DNA of 64,000 nucleotides from Lysobacteraceae bacterium (lineage in GTDB: Bacteria; Pseudomonadota; Gammaproteobacteria; Xanthomonadales; Xanthomonadaceae): the NCBI GenBank assembly GCA_026005075.1, contig BPKJ01000001.1:860867-924866 (forward strand), written 5' to 3'. Below are positions 11,990 to 20,057 of this stretch, piece by piece. The position numbers were made by a program, and so were the translations under genes. Positions within the stretch are counted from its first letter, which is position 1; each line of letters begins with the position of its first letter. The notes beneath the pieces are model-generated. The model searched no databases, was not told the DNA's origin, and was given only the letters and a program-made list of their open reading frames with translations.

Positions 11990-12682
11990 ATGGGCGAACT
12001 GCTGCGTCTGGATGGGGTGAGCCGCGACTTCGGAACCGCGCGACCGGCGCTGGAGGGCGTCAGCTTCGTGCTCGCCGCGGGCGAGATGGCTTTCGTCACC
12101 GGCCATTCCGGCGCCGGCAAGAGCACCCTGTTGCGCCTGATCAACGGCTCGGACCGACCCACCGCCGGCACCGTGATCTTCGAGGGGCGCAACCTCGGCA
12201 GGCTCGACCGGCGCTCGCTCCCGGCCCACCGGCGGCGGGTCGCCACGGTGTTCCAGGATCACCGCCTGTTGCCGGACCGCAGCGTGTTCGAGAACGTCGC
12301 CCTGCCGCTGCGCATCGCCGGCGAGGCCGAGACGCAGATCGGCAAGCGCGTGCGCTCGGTGCTGGAGCGGCTCGGTCTGGGCGAACGCGCCGCGGCGCGG
12401 CCGCACCGGCTCTCCGCCGGCGAGCAGCAGCGGGTCGGCATCGCCCGTGCGATCGTCGCCCGGCCCTCGCTGCTGGTCGCCGACGAGCCGACCGGCAACC
12501 TCGACCCGCAACTGGCCGCCGAGGTGATGCAGCTGTTCGCCGAGCTTCCGCAACGCGGCACCTCGGTGCTGGTCGCCAGCCACGACCTCTTCCTGATCAA
12601 GCGCATGCGACGCAGAACCCTGGTGCTCGACCACGGCCGGCTGATCGACGACTTCCGTCCCGACGAGGAGGGCGCGGCGTGA
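11990..12682 (+). CDS. ftsE: Cell division ATP-binding protein FtsE
   Basis: A 230-residue ABC ATPase with Walker A GHSGAGKST (about residues 38-46), a Q-loop FQDHRLL, the signature LSAGEQQRVGIARA, Walker B LLVADEPTGNLD and the switch His in SHD. With FtsX it forms an ABC-type complex at the septum that activates peptidoglycan hydrolases through a periplasmic partner. ftsX follows with a 4-base GTGA overlap, giving translational coupling. Confidence 0.96.
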   Translation: MGELLRLDGVSRDFGTARPALEGVSFVLAAGEMAFVTGHSGAGKSTLLRLINGSDRPTAGTVIFEGRNLGRLDRRSLPAHRRRVATVFQDHRLLPDRSVFENVALPLRIAGEAETQIGKRVRSVLERLGLGERAAARPHRLSAGEQQRVGIARAIVARPSLLVADEPTGNLDPQLAAEVMQLFAELPQRGTSVLVASHDLFLIKRMRRRTLVLDHGRLIDDFRPDEEGAA

Positions 12683-13608
12683 GCACTGCGGGACGCGGAC
12701 GCATGCGGGCATGGCTGCGCGCGCATCGCCTGGCCTTCCTTGATGCCTGGGCGCGGCTGCGCGAGCGACCGCTGACGGCGCTGACCACGATCGCGGTGCT
12801 GGCCCTGGCCCTGCTTTTGCCGCTGCTGCTCGGCGGCATGGTCCGCGAAGCCCATCGCTTCAGCGCCGGGCTTGCCCCGTCGGGCACCCTCAGCCTGTTC
12901 CTCGATCCGCGCCTCGGCGAGGCCGAGGCGCGCGGCCTTGCGGCCCGGCTCGAGCAGGATGTGCGGGTGGCGAGCCTGAGCCTGCACAGCCCCGGACAGG
13001 CCCTTGCGGCGCTGCGCGAGGATGCCAGCCTCGCGCCCGCGCTCGAGGTGCTGGAGGACAACCCCCTGCCCTGGAGGATCGAGATCCAGCCGGCGGTCGG
13101 CGCCGATGCGGCGGCCCTCGCCGAGGCGCTCGCGACGCTGCCGGAGGTGGACCAGCTGGTCGACGATGCGCGCTGGCGTGAACGCCTCGCGGCGTGGCTG
13201 GCCCTGGCGCGACGCCTGGCCTGGCTGCTCGCCGGCCTGCTCGCTGCCGCGCTGGTGCTGGCGATCGGCAACAGCATCCGTCTGGAGGTCCGGGACCGTG
13301 CCGAGGAGATCCTGACCCTGCGCCTGCTCGGCGCGTCCGATGCCTGGATCCGGCGGCCCTTCCTCTACGTCGGTGGGCTGCTGGGGGGATGTGCAGGTAT
13401 GCTTGCCGCCCTGTTGTGCCAGCTGGCCAGGCAGCTGCTGGAGCCACCGCTCGTCCGGCTGCTCGACAGCTACGGAAGCGGATTCATGCTGGTACTCTGG
13501 GCGCCCGCGGAACTCGTGGGGGTGGTCCTGCTCGCCGCGGCGCTGGGCGTGGGCGGGGCGGGGCTGGCCGTGGCGCATCATCTTGGCAAGCGGGAGGGCA
13601 GCGCATGA
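12679..13608 (+). CDS. ftsX: Cell division protein FtsX
   Basis: A 309-residue membrane protein with one N-terminal transmembrane segment (about residues 30-53), a periplasmic domain (about 55-170) and three C-terminal segments (about 178-200, 227-255, 270-295). This is the FtsX topology. The conserved RLEVRDRAEEI-type cytoplasmic loop and LRLLGASDAWIRRPF are present. It starts with GTG overlapping the ftsE stop and is itself overlapped (ATGA) by the response regulator gene. Confidence 0.95.
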   Translation: MSTAGRGRMRAWLRAHRLAFLDAWARLRERPLTALTTIAVLALALLLPLLLGGMVREAHRFSAGLAPSGTLSLFLDPRLGEAEARGLAARLEQDVRVASLSLHSPGQALAALREDASLAPALEVLEDNPLPWRIEIQPAVGADAAALAEALATLPEVDQLVDDARWRERLAAWLALARRLAWLLAGLLAAALVLAIGNSIRLEVRDRAEEILTLRLLGASDAWIRRPFLYVGGLLGGCAGMLAALLCQLARQLLEPPLVRLLDSYGSGFMLVLWAPAELVGVVLLAAALGVGGAGLAVAHHLGKREGSA

Positions 13609-14465
13609 GCGTGGCCGGAATCACACGGCACATCAGTTCGGACAGTCCGCGGATCATGGTCGTGGACGGCTCGAAGGTCGTGCGCAAGATGATCGAGTCG
13701 CTGCTGATCAAGGACGTGCCGAACGTCACCGTGATCTCCTGCGAGACCGGGGCGGAGGCCAAGGCGGCCTTGCAGGAAGGGGTGGTCGATCTGGTCACCA
13801 CGGCGCTCCGGCTGCCCGACATGGACGGTCTCGAACTCGCGCATTTCGTGCGCGAGCATGCGCCCCAGGCCTACATCCCGATCATCGTGGTGTCCGGGGA
13901 CGTGCAGGAGCGCCTCGTCAACCGCAGCTTCGGCGACGACGTCACCGACTACTTCGACAAGTCGCTGGGCTTTGCCGCGCTGACCGCCTTCATCCATGGC
14001 TACGTGGCCGGCGGCGACGATCCCCCGGGGGGCGAGGTGCTGTACGTGGAGGACAGCAAGGTGGTGGCCACCGCCACCCGCCGGATGCTGGAAAAGCACG
14101 GCCTGACCGTGACCCACGTGATCAGCGTCGAGGATGCGATCGCCCACCTCGAGACCGCGATGGCGCAGGGTCGGATCCCCGGCCCCGACATCGTGCTGAC
14201 CGACGTCTACCTCAAGGGTGGCCTGACCGGGGCCGACCTGCTCGACCACGTGCGCAAGGTGTTCGGCTACACCAAGGCCCAGCTGCCGATCCTGGTGATG
14301 ACCGGGGATGACAACCCCTCCAACCAGTCGGCCCTGCTGCGCGCCGGGGCCAACGACCTCGTGCAGAAGCCGATCGAGGAGCGCCTGCTGGTCACCAAGC
14401 TGCTGTTCCAGCTGCGGGTCGGGCGGATGATGCGGGAGAAGGTCGCCCAGTCGCAGCGGGCATGA
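13605..14465 (+). CDS. Double receiver-domain response regulator (first receiver degenerate)
   Basis: A 286-residue protein made only of two CheY-like receivers with no output domain. The first (about residues 15-130) has lost key residues: the acidic pair is VVDGS rather than DD, and the acceptor position in LVTTALRLPDMDG is Ala. The second (about 145-275) is intact, with YVEDS, the acceptor Asp in VLTDVYLKGGLTG, Thr in VMTGDD and Lys in LVQKPIEE. Translation is coupled to ftsX (ATGA overlap) and to ung (ATGA overlap). The role is unknown. The arrangement suggests phosphotransfer to a protein partner, with the first receiver as a docking module; this is inference. Confidence 0.85.
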   Translation: MSVAGITRHISSDSPRIMVVDGSKVVRKMIESLLIKDVPNVTVISCETGAEAKAALQEGVVDLVTTALRLPDMDGLELAHFVREHAPQAYIPIIVVSGDVQERLVNRSFGDDVTDYFDKSLGFAALTAFIHGYVAGGDDPPGGEVLYVEDSKVVATATRRMLEKHGLTVTHVISVEDAIAHLETAMAQGRIPGPDIVLTDVYLKGGLTGADLLDHVRKVFGYTKAQLPILVMTGDDNPSNQSALLRAGANDLVQKPIEERLLVTKLLFQLRVGRMMREKVAQSQRA

Positions 14466-15211
14466 GCGCTGGCGAGACGGGCGACCGGGTTCGCCTGCAC
14501 CCGTCCTGGAAGGACCGCCTGCGGCCGGTGCTGGAGAGTCCGGCGATGCGGGCGCTGGCCGAGTTCCTGCGGGCGGAGAAGCGCGCGGGACGGGTGATCT
14601 ACCCGCCCGGTGGGCAGATGTTCGCGGCGCTGGATCGGGTGCCGTTCGAGGCCGTCCGCGTGGTGATCCTCGGTCAGGACCCCTACCACGGGCCGGGGCA
14701 GGCCCACGGCTTCTGTTTCTCGGTGCCCCCCGGCGTGCCGCCGCCGCCCTCGTTGCAGAACATCTTTGCCGAACTTGCCCGCGACCCGGAGCTGCGCCTG
14801 CCACGCCCGGCGCATGGCTGCCTGCTGCACTGGGCCGATCAGGGGGTGCTGCTGCTCAACGCCGTGCTCAGCGTGCGTGCCGGGCAGCCGGGCAGCCACG
14901 CCGGCAAGGGCTGGGAAGGCTTCACCGATGCGGTGGTGGACCTGCTCAACCGCGAGCGCGAGGGCCTGGTGTTCATGCTCTGGGGCAGCTACGCGCAGCG
15001 CAAGGGCGCGCGCATCGACCGCCAGCGTCACTGCGTGCTGCGTGCACCCCATCCCTCGCCGCTTTCGGCGCATCGCGGCTTCATCGGCTGCGGGCACTTC
15101 TCGGCGGCCAACCGCTACCTGCGCGGACGCGGCGCGGCACCGATCGACTGGAGCCTGCCGCCCCTGGACTCAGGCCGAGGTGGGCGCGGCGAGCTCGCGT
15201 CCGCAACGTAG
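14462..15211 (+). CDS. ung: Uracil-DNA glycosylase
   Basis: A 249-residue family 1 UDG that excises uracil from DNA. The water-activating motif GQDPYHGPGQAHGFCFSV (about residues 69-86), the LLLNAVLSV strand and the HPSPLSAHRGF minor-groove loop with its catalytic His are all present. After IDWSLPPL there is a short Gly/Arg tail, and the last 42 bases overlap the 3' end of the convergent diguanylate cyclase gene. The start overlaps the stop of the double receiver gene, so it is the last gene of the gspF-ftsE-ftsX-RR-ung run. Confidence 0.96.
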   Translation: MSAGETGDRVRLHPSWKDRLRPVLESPAMRALAEFLRAEKRAGRVIYPPGGQMFAALDRVPFEAVRVVILGQDPYHGPGQAHGFCFSVPPGVPPPPSLQNIFAELARDPELRLPRPAHGCLLHWADQGVLLLNAVLSVRAGQPGSHAGKGWEGFTDAVVDLLNREREGLVFMLWGSYAQRKGARIDRQRHCVLRAPHPSPLSAHRGFIGCGHFSAANRYLRGRGAAPIDWSLPPLDSGRGGRGELASAT

Positions 15212-18200
15212 GACCGCGTGGCCCTGGTCCAGCGCGGCCGAGAGGTCGGTCTTGAGCAGGGTGATCCGGCGACGGCATTCGGCCGCATCCACCGCCGCGG
15301 AGCAGCGCGGCTCGAGCAGGACCCAGTCGTCGCGACCACGACGCTTGGCCTCGTACACGGCAGCGTCGGCGACCTCCAGAACCTGCTCCCAGGAGAGCAG
15401 GCAGGGTCGACCCGGATCGGGCGGGAAGTGGGTGACGCCGATCGAGCAGGTCACCGGCCAAGGCGGCAGGCCCTCGCCGAGGTGCAACGGCTGCCGACGC
15501 ACCGCCTCGACGATGCGCTGGGCGAGCTGCACGCCCTGCGGAGCGTCCGCGCGCCTTGCCACCACGAGGAATTCCTCGCCTCCCCAGCGGACGACGTAGT
15601 CGCTGGCCCGGATCTCGGCCTTCAGCCGCTCGGCGAACTGGGTCAGCGCCGCGTCGCCGGCGTGGTGGCCGAATTGGTCGTTGATGCGCTTGAAGTGGTC
15701 GATGTCCACCAGCAGAAGGGCGATGTCGCGGTGCGCGTTCGTGCCGCCTTCCTGATAGGCGCGCAGGGTGGCGGCGACGTCGGCCTCGATCTGCCGGGAC
15801 AGGTAACGCCGGTTGGGCAGGCCGGTGAGCGGGTCGGTGAGCGAGGCTTCCTCCAGGCGCCGGTTGGCGATCTCGAGGGCCCGTGTGCGCTCACGCACCT
15901 CGCGCTCGAGCTCGCGCCGCCGCGCCTCGAGTCGGCGCAGGCGCAGGCGCAGCAGCAGCCAGACCGTCACCGCCAGAAGCAGCGCGCCCAGTGCCCAGAG
16001 CCAGGGCTGCTCCCAGAGCGGTGGCCGGACCGAGAACGGGAACCTCGCCGCCGGCCCGAAGCGGCCCTCGGCGTGGCCGGCCTGGACCTCGAACACGAAC
16101 CGGCCGCCCGGCAGCGAGACGAAGGTGATCGGCCGGTAGGGGCCGGGCTCGCTCCAGCTCTCCTGCAGGCCGCGCAGGCGGTAGCGGTAGCGCAGGTCGG
16201 CGGCATGTTCGAAGCTGGGCGCGGCGAACTCGAACATCAGCTCGCCGGCGTCGTGGGCGAGCTCGCTGTCCGCGGGCAGGGGTCGCCCGTTCAGGCGCAC
16301 GCTCTCGATGACCGTGATCGGCGCCGCAAGGGCGCGGCCGCCACGGCTGGGGTCGTAGCGCATCAGCCCGGAGGCCGAGGCAAACCAACGCTCGCCGGAG
16401 CGGCTCTGCAGCGCGGCGGTGGCCGAGCCTTCGAGGTGGGTCAGCCCGTCCTGGGTGCCGAAGCTGCGGAACACGCGCCCGTCCCACGACGCAAGGCCGC
16501 GGTTGGTGTAGGCCCAGAGCACGCCGTCGCGATCGAGCAGCAGCTGCCAGAGGAAGTTGTCCACCAGGCCGTCCCGCTGGGTCCAGTTGCGGATGCCGCC
16601 GTCCGGGTCGATGTGGAACAGCCCGTCGCCGTTGCTGGCGACCCACAGGCCACCGTCGGGGGCGACGGCCAGGTCCCAGAGGATCTCGTCGCTGAGCCCC
16701 TGGTCGCGGCCGAGGCGCAGCACCTGCCCGTCCGGGTCGAGGCGGATCAGGCCATGCTGCAGGGTCGCGAACCAGAACCGCCCGTGCGGGTCGCGGACGA
16801 TGCGCATCGGGCGGGCCTGGGCGAGGAGCTCGGAAGCGACCGGTAGCACCCGGCCGTCCTCGATGCGGGCCACGCCCAAGGTGGTGCCGACGAAGCCCGA
16901 GCGGCCGCTCTCGTCCAGCCACAGGGCGCGGACCTCGTTTCCGGGCAGGCCCTCGGCCGTGGTGATCAGCCGTTGCCGCCTGAGCTGGCGGTCGAACACG
17001 GCGATGCCGTGGCCGGTGGCCAGCCAGGCTTGCCCCCCCGGATCGAAGGCGATTGCGTAGATCCTGGCGTCGACCAGGCCGTCGTCGCGGTCGAGCACGC
17101 GGCTGCGCCGGAAGTCCCAGCCCGCGGCCGTGGGCGGATCGACGATCTGCACCCCGCTGCGGGTACCCAGCCACAGGCGACCCTCGGCATCCTCGGCGAG
17201 GGTGCGCACGAAATCGTTGAGCAGGCCCTGGCGTCGCGTGTAGCCGATGAGCGGCCCGGAGATCAGCCGGTCGAGGCCCCCGTCGCTGCCGACCCAGAGC
17301 CCGCCGTCGCGGTCGAGGAGCAGGGCGTAGCAGGCATCGTCCGCAAGGCCCTGCTGGCTACGGATCAGTTCGAAGTCCTCCCCTTCGCGGCGCAGGAGGC
17401 CGAGCGGAGTGGTCGCCCACAGCCGTCCGCCGGGCGCGACCGCGAGTGCGGTGATCGGCACATCGCGGACCGCGGAGGGCAGTTCGAGGCTACGGGCCGC
17501 CGCCCTGCCGTCGTGGTGCAGCAGTCCACGGTGGGTACCGATCCACCAGCCCCCGCCGTCGGGGAGCAAGGACGAGACCGCGTGCGGCTCCGTCCCCGGC
17601 AGGGGCAAGGCGGAGAAGCGCCCGTCCGCTTCCCTGCGCAGCAGCCCGGTGGGTGTGCCCGCCAGCAGGGTGCCGTCCGCGCCGAGGCCGAGGCTGAGGA
17701 CCGCGGTGCCGGACAAACGCGCCTCGGCCAGCGTCTCCAGGTTGGCCTCGCGCAGGTAAAACAGGCCGTCCGGAGTGGCCAGCCAAAGGTCCGTGCCCTC
17801 CAGCAGCAGGGCCTGGATGCTCACGCCGTCGAGACCGTGCGTGCGCGCACAGCGAAAGCGCAGCGCCCCGGCAGGCAGGGCGCACAGGCCGCGGGTGGTG
17901 CCGGCGAACAGGGTGCCCTGCGGCGTGCTGGCCAGACTCAGGATGGTGTTGCTGGCCAGGCCGTCGGCGGTGCTGAAGCGGGTGAAGGCACGGCCGTTGA
18001 AGCGGCCGAGCCCGCCGTAGGTGCCGACCCAGAGGTAGCCCGCACGGTCCTGATGCAGGGACAGCACCTGCTGCTGGGGCAGGCCATCCACCGGTCCGTA
18101 GTGCTGGAAGCGCGCCTCGCCGTAGGCGGAGGCAAGGCTGGGCCGCCCCCATCCGGCCAGGAACCCGCACAGCAGCCACAGGGCCATGGCGAGCGGGAAG

Positions 18201-18238
18201 CCGTGCCGGCGGCCGGTCTTGTGTTCCCACCCGATCAT
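15170..18238 (-). CDS. Membrane diguanylate cyclase with periplasmic two-component-regulator propeller
   Basis: About 1022 residues. It has an N-terminal signal/anchor segment (about 15-38) and a long periplasmic region of repeated blades with motifs such as GYLWVGTYGGLGRFN and GGLWVASNGDGLFHID (about 45-670). A Y_Y_Y domain follows (LRYRYRLRGLQESWSEPG, about 670-740), then one transmembrane helix (about 742-762), a short coiled coil, and a GGDEF domain with active site GGEEF (about 886-890). An RxxD product-inhibition site (RASD) sits five residues before GGEEF. It makes c-di-GMP in response to an unknown periplasmic ligand. The ATG at 18238 is chosen for its GGAGG upstream; the frame is open to 18292. 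The 3' end overlaps ung. Confidence 0.93.
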   Translation of the reverse strand: MIGWEHKTGRRHGFPLAMALWLLCGFLAGWGRPSLASAYGEARFQHYGPVDGLPQQQVLSLHQDRAGYLWVGTYGGLGRFNGRAFTRFSTADGLASNTILSLASTPQGTLFAGTTRGLCALPAGALRFRCARTHGLDGVSIQALLLEGTDLWLATPDGLFYLREANLETLAEARLSGTAVLSLGLGADGTLLAGTPTGLLRREADGRFSALPLPGTEPHAVSSLLPDGGGWWIGTHRGLLHHDGRAAARSLELPSAVRDVPITALAVAPGGRLWATTPLGLLRREGEDFELIRSQQGLADDACYALLLDRDGGLWVGSDGGLDRLISGPLIGYTRRQGLLNDFVRTLAEDAEGRLWLGTRSGVQIVDPPTAAGWDFRRSRVLDRDDGLVDARIYAIAFDPGGQAWLATGHGIAVFDRQLRRQRLITTAEGLPGNEVRALWLDESGRSGFVGTTLGVARIEDGRVLPVASELLAQARPMRIVRDPHGRFWFATLQHGLIRLDPDGQVLRLGRDQGLSDEILWDLAVAPDGGLWVASNGDGLFHIDPDGGIRNWTQRDGLVDNFLWQLLLDRDGVLWAYTNRGLASWDGRVFRSFGTQDGLTHLEGSATAALQSRSGERWFASASGLMRYDPSRGGRALAAPITVIESVRLNGRPLPADSELAHDAGELMFEFAAPSFEHAADLRYRYRLRGLQESWSEPGPYRPITFVSLPGGRFVFEVQAGHAEGRFGPAARFPFSVRPPLWEQPWLWALGALLLAVTVWLLLRLRLRRLEARRRELEREVRERTRALEIANRRLEEASLTDPLTGLPNRRYLSRQIEADVAATLRAYQEGGTNAHRDIALLLVDIDHFKRINDQFGHHAGDAALTQFAERLKAEIRASDYVVRWGGEEFLVVARRADAPQGVQLAQRIVEAVRRQPLHLGEGLPPWPVTCSIGVTHFPPDPGRPCLLSWEQVLEVADAAVYEAKRRGRDDWVLLEPRCSAAVDAAECRRRITLLKTDLSAALDQGHAVLRCGRELAAPTSA

Positions 18239-18346
18239 TCCCACCTCCCCCGCAGGCGGTGCGGCGCTGCGGTCGCGCCAGCCTGCCTGCATGCGGGCCA
18301 GGAACGCAAGCCAAGCGGGCGTCCTGGCGATGCCTCGCGTCCGGGC

Positions 18347-18375
18347 GGAACTTTCCGCGCCTTTAGCACTCCAAC
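18347..18375 (+). promoter_or_regulatory. Sigma-E (RpoE)-like promoter of rpoH
   Basis: GGAACTT (18347-18353) matches the extracytoplasmic sigma-E -35 exactly. After 16 bases comes TCCAA (18370-18374), fitting the TCnnA -10. The -10 lies inside the left half of the CIRCE element. rpoH is a known sigma-E target in E. coli; that it is one here is inference. Confidence 0.6.
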
Positions 18376-18389
18376 GGCGCGAGTGCTAA
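18363..18389 (+). promoter_or_regulatory. CIRCE element (HrcA operator) upstream of rpoH
   Basis: TTAGCACTC (18363-18371) and GAGTGCTAA (18381-18389) are separated by exactly 9 bases, an exact match to the CIRCE consensus bound by the heat-shock repressor HrcA. It ends 37 bases before the rpoH ATG and covers the proposed sigma-E-like -10 and start point. The divergent diguanylate cyclase gene begins 125 bases away on the other side. Confidence 0.92.
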
Positions 18390-18426
18390 ACTCGATCCTG
18401 CCCGAGACTTTCGGAGAAAGCGTGCC

Positions 18427-19287
18427 ATGACGAATGCCCTGATGGCCAACAACCTGCCGGTTCCCGGTGCTCTGGGTTCGCTGGACGCCTACATCGCCGC
18501 GGTCAACCGCATCCCCATGCTCACGCTCGAGGAGGAGCAGTCGCTGGCTCGCCGCTATCGCGACGAGGAGGACCTCGACGCCGCGCGCCAGCTGGTGCTC
18601 TCGCACCTGCGTTTCGTGGTCCACGTCGCGCGGGGCTACAACGGCTACGGACTGCCGATGGGCGACCTGATCCAGGAAGGCAACATCGGCCTGATGAAGG
18701 CGGTCAAGCGCTTCGATCCCGATCTTGGCGTGCGTCTGGTCAGCTTTGCGGTGCACTGGATCCGCGCCGAGATGCACGAGTTCATCCTGCGCAACTGGCG
18801 CATCGTCAAGGTCGCCACCACCAAGGCGCAGCGCAAGCTGTTCTTCAACCTCCGCAAGGCCAAGAAGCGGCTGGGCTGGCTCAACCAGGACGAGGTCGAG
18901 ACCGTGGCGCGGGAACTCAATGTCCCGGCCTCCGAGGTGCGCGAGATGGAATCGCGCCTGAGCGGTCGCGACGTCGCCTTCGACCTTCCGGTCGACGCCG
19001 ACGACGATGCGATCCCGGCGCCGGTGGCCTACCTCGAGGACCACGGTGCCGACCCCGGTGTCCGCCTCGAGCAGGAGACCGAGGAGGTAGACCGGATCGA
19101 GCGCCTGCAGCAGGGACTGGCGCGCCTCGACGCGCGCTCGCGGGACATTCTCCGCCGCCGCTGGCTGGACGGGGACGGCAAGGCCACCCTGCAGGAGCTG
19201 GCCGACGAGTACGGGGTGAGCGCCGAGCGCATCCGCCAGATCGAGGCGCAGGCGATGAAGAAGATCAAGGCCCAGCTGCTGGCCTGA
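18427..19287 (+). CDS. rpoH: RNA polymerase heat-shock sigma factor RpoH (sigma-32)
   Basis: A 286-residue alternative sigma factor. It shows region 2 ([34 protein letters not shown]), the RpoH box [12 protein letters not shown] (about residues 136-147) that separates it from other group 2 sigmas, and region 4.2 [19 protein letters not shown]. It directs transcription of chaperone and protease genes. GGAG lies 10 bases before the ATG. The promoter region carries CIRCE and a sigma-E-type promoter, suggesting dual input. A GC hairpin follows the stop. Confidence 0.97.
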   Translation: MTNALMANNLPVPGALGSLDAYIAAVNRIPMLTLEEEQSLARRYRDEEDLDAARQLVLSHLRFVVHVARGYNGYGLPMGDLIQEGNIGLMKAVKRFDPDLGVRLVSFAVHWIRAEMHEFILRNWRIVKVATTKAQRKLFFNLRKAKKRLGWLNQDEVETVARELNVPASEVREMESRLSGRDVAFDLPVDADDDAIPAPVAYLEDHGADPGVRLEQETEEVDRIERLQQGLARLDARSRDILRRRWLDGDGKATLQELADEYGVSAERIRQIEAQAMKKIKAQLLA

Positions 19288-19312
19288 CCGGCGCCGCGCC
19301 CGGCCCCTCGAG

Positions 19313-19330
19313 GCGGGGCACGGGCCCCGC
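19313..19330. terminator. Possible terminator hairpin between convergent rpoH and the SRPBCC gene
   Basis: A perfect 7-bp stem (19313-19319 with 19324-19330) with a 4-base loop lies in the 54-base gap between convergent stops. No strong T-tract is present on either side, so function is uncertain. Confidence 0.4.
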
Positions 19331-19341
19331 ACCCACCCCTT

Positions 19342-20001
19342 TCACCCGTCCTGGGCGGAATCATCCCGCCGCGCCGGCTCCGGTGCGGCCTCCGCGTCTT
19401 CGGCCTCGTCCGCGCCGGGGCTGGCGTCCAGCGGTTCCTGCTCCTGCTCCGTATCCGGTGCCGGCATCGGTGCAGGCGGCTCGGATTCGGCCAGCGCCTT
19501 CAGTGCCGCCAGTCCGCGCTCGTAATCCGGTCCCACCATGCGGTCGAGCAGCAGGTTGAACCAGCGCCCCAGCCAGCTTCCCCTGGCATCGCTCTCCAGC
19601 TGCCAGGTCAGCCTCGTGCCGCCGCCGGCCGGGGTCAGCAGGAAGCGCGAAAGGGCCGTGCCCTGCTCGCCGAAGTCGAGGGCGACCACGATCCGGTGCG
19701 GAGGCTCGACCTCGACGATCTCCTGCACGCCGCTGCCCTTGGCGCCGCTCCAGCGCATCCGTGCCCCCACGCCGTGCTCGGGGCCGCTGATCTCGTACAG
19801 CGCGCTGGGGTCGTAGTCCCGCCACGGTGACCACTCGTTGAAGCGGCCGAAGCCGTCGAGCAGGGCGTAGACGGTCGCGGGCGGCCGCTCGATGCGGATG
19901 TCGCGTTCGACCACGGCGCGGTCCGGCAGCCCCATGCCGCCGAGCGCGAAAACGCCGGCGAGCAGGACGAGAAGGATCAGGATCCAGCGAACAGGACGCA
20001 T
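19342..20001 (-). CDS. SRPBCC-fold (polyketide cyclase/START-like) membrane-anchored protein
   Basis: A 219-residue protein with an N-terminal hydrophobic anchor or uncleaved signal (residues 5-23). A START/SRPBCC lipid- or hydrophobe-binding domain follows (RDIRIERPPATVYALLDGFGRFNEWSPW, through LTWQLESDARGSWLGRWFNLLLDRMVG), as in the polyketide cyclase/dehydrase family. An acidic Pro/Glu-rich tail (about 175-219) is unlike the domain. No catalytic assignment is possible. A TATGAT -10 lies about 30 bases upstream. It is convergent with rpoH. Confidence 0.85.
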   Translation of the reverse strand: MRPVRWILILLVLLAGVFALGGMGLPDRAVVERDIRIERPPATVYALLDGFGRFNEWSPWRDYDPSALYEISGPEHGVGARMRWSGAKGSGVQEIVEVEPPHRIVVALDFGEQGTALSRFLLTPAGGGTRLTWQLESDARGSWLGRWFNLLLDRMVGPDYERGLAALKALAESEPPAPMPAPDTEQEQEPLDASPGADEAEDAEAAPEPARRDDSAQDG

Positions 20002-20030
20002 GGCTTGGCTCCGCTTGGCAGGAGCGGAGG

Positions 20031-20036
20031 ATCATA
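20031..20036 (-). promoter_or_regulatory. Putative -10 element of the SRPBCC gene
   Basis: On the minus strand TATGAT (five of six to consensus) lies 29 bases before the ATG at 20001. No convincing -35 was found. Confidence 0.4.
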
Positions 20037-20057
20037 GCCCGGGCCGAGGCGTGGCAC

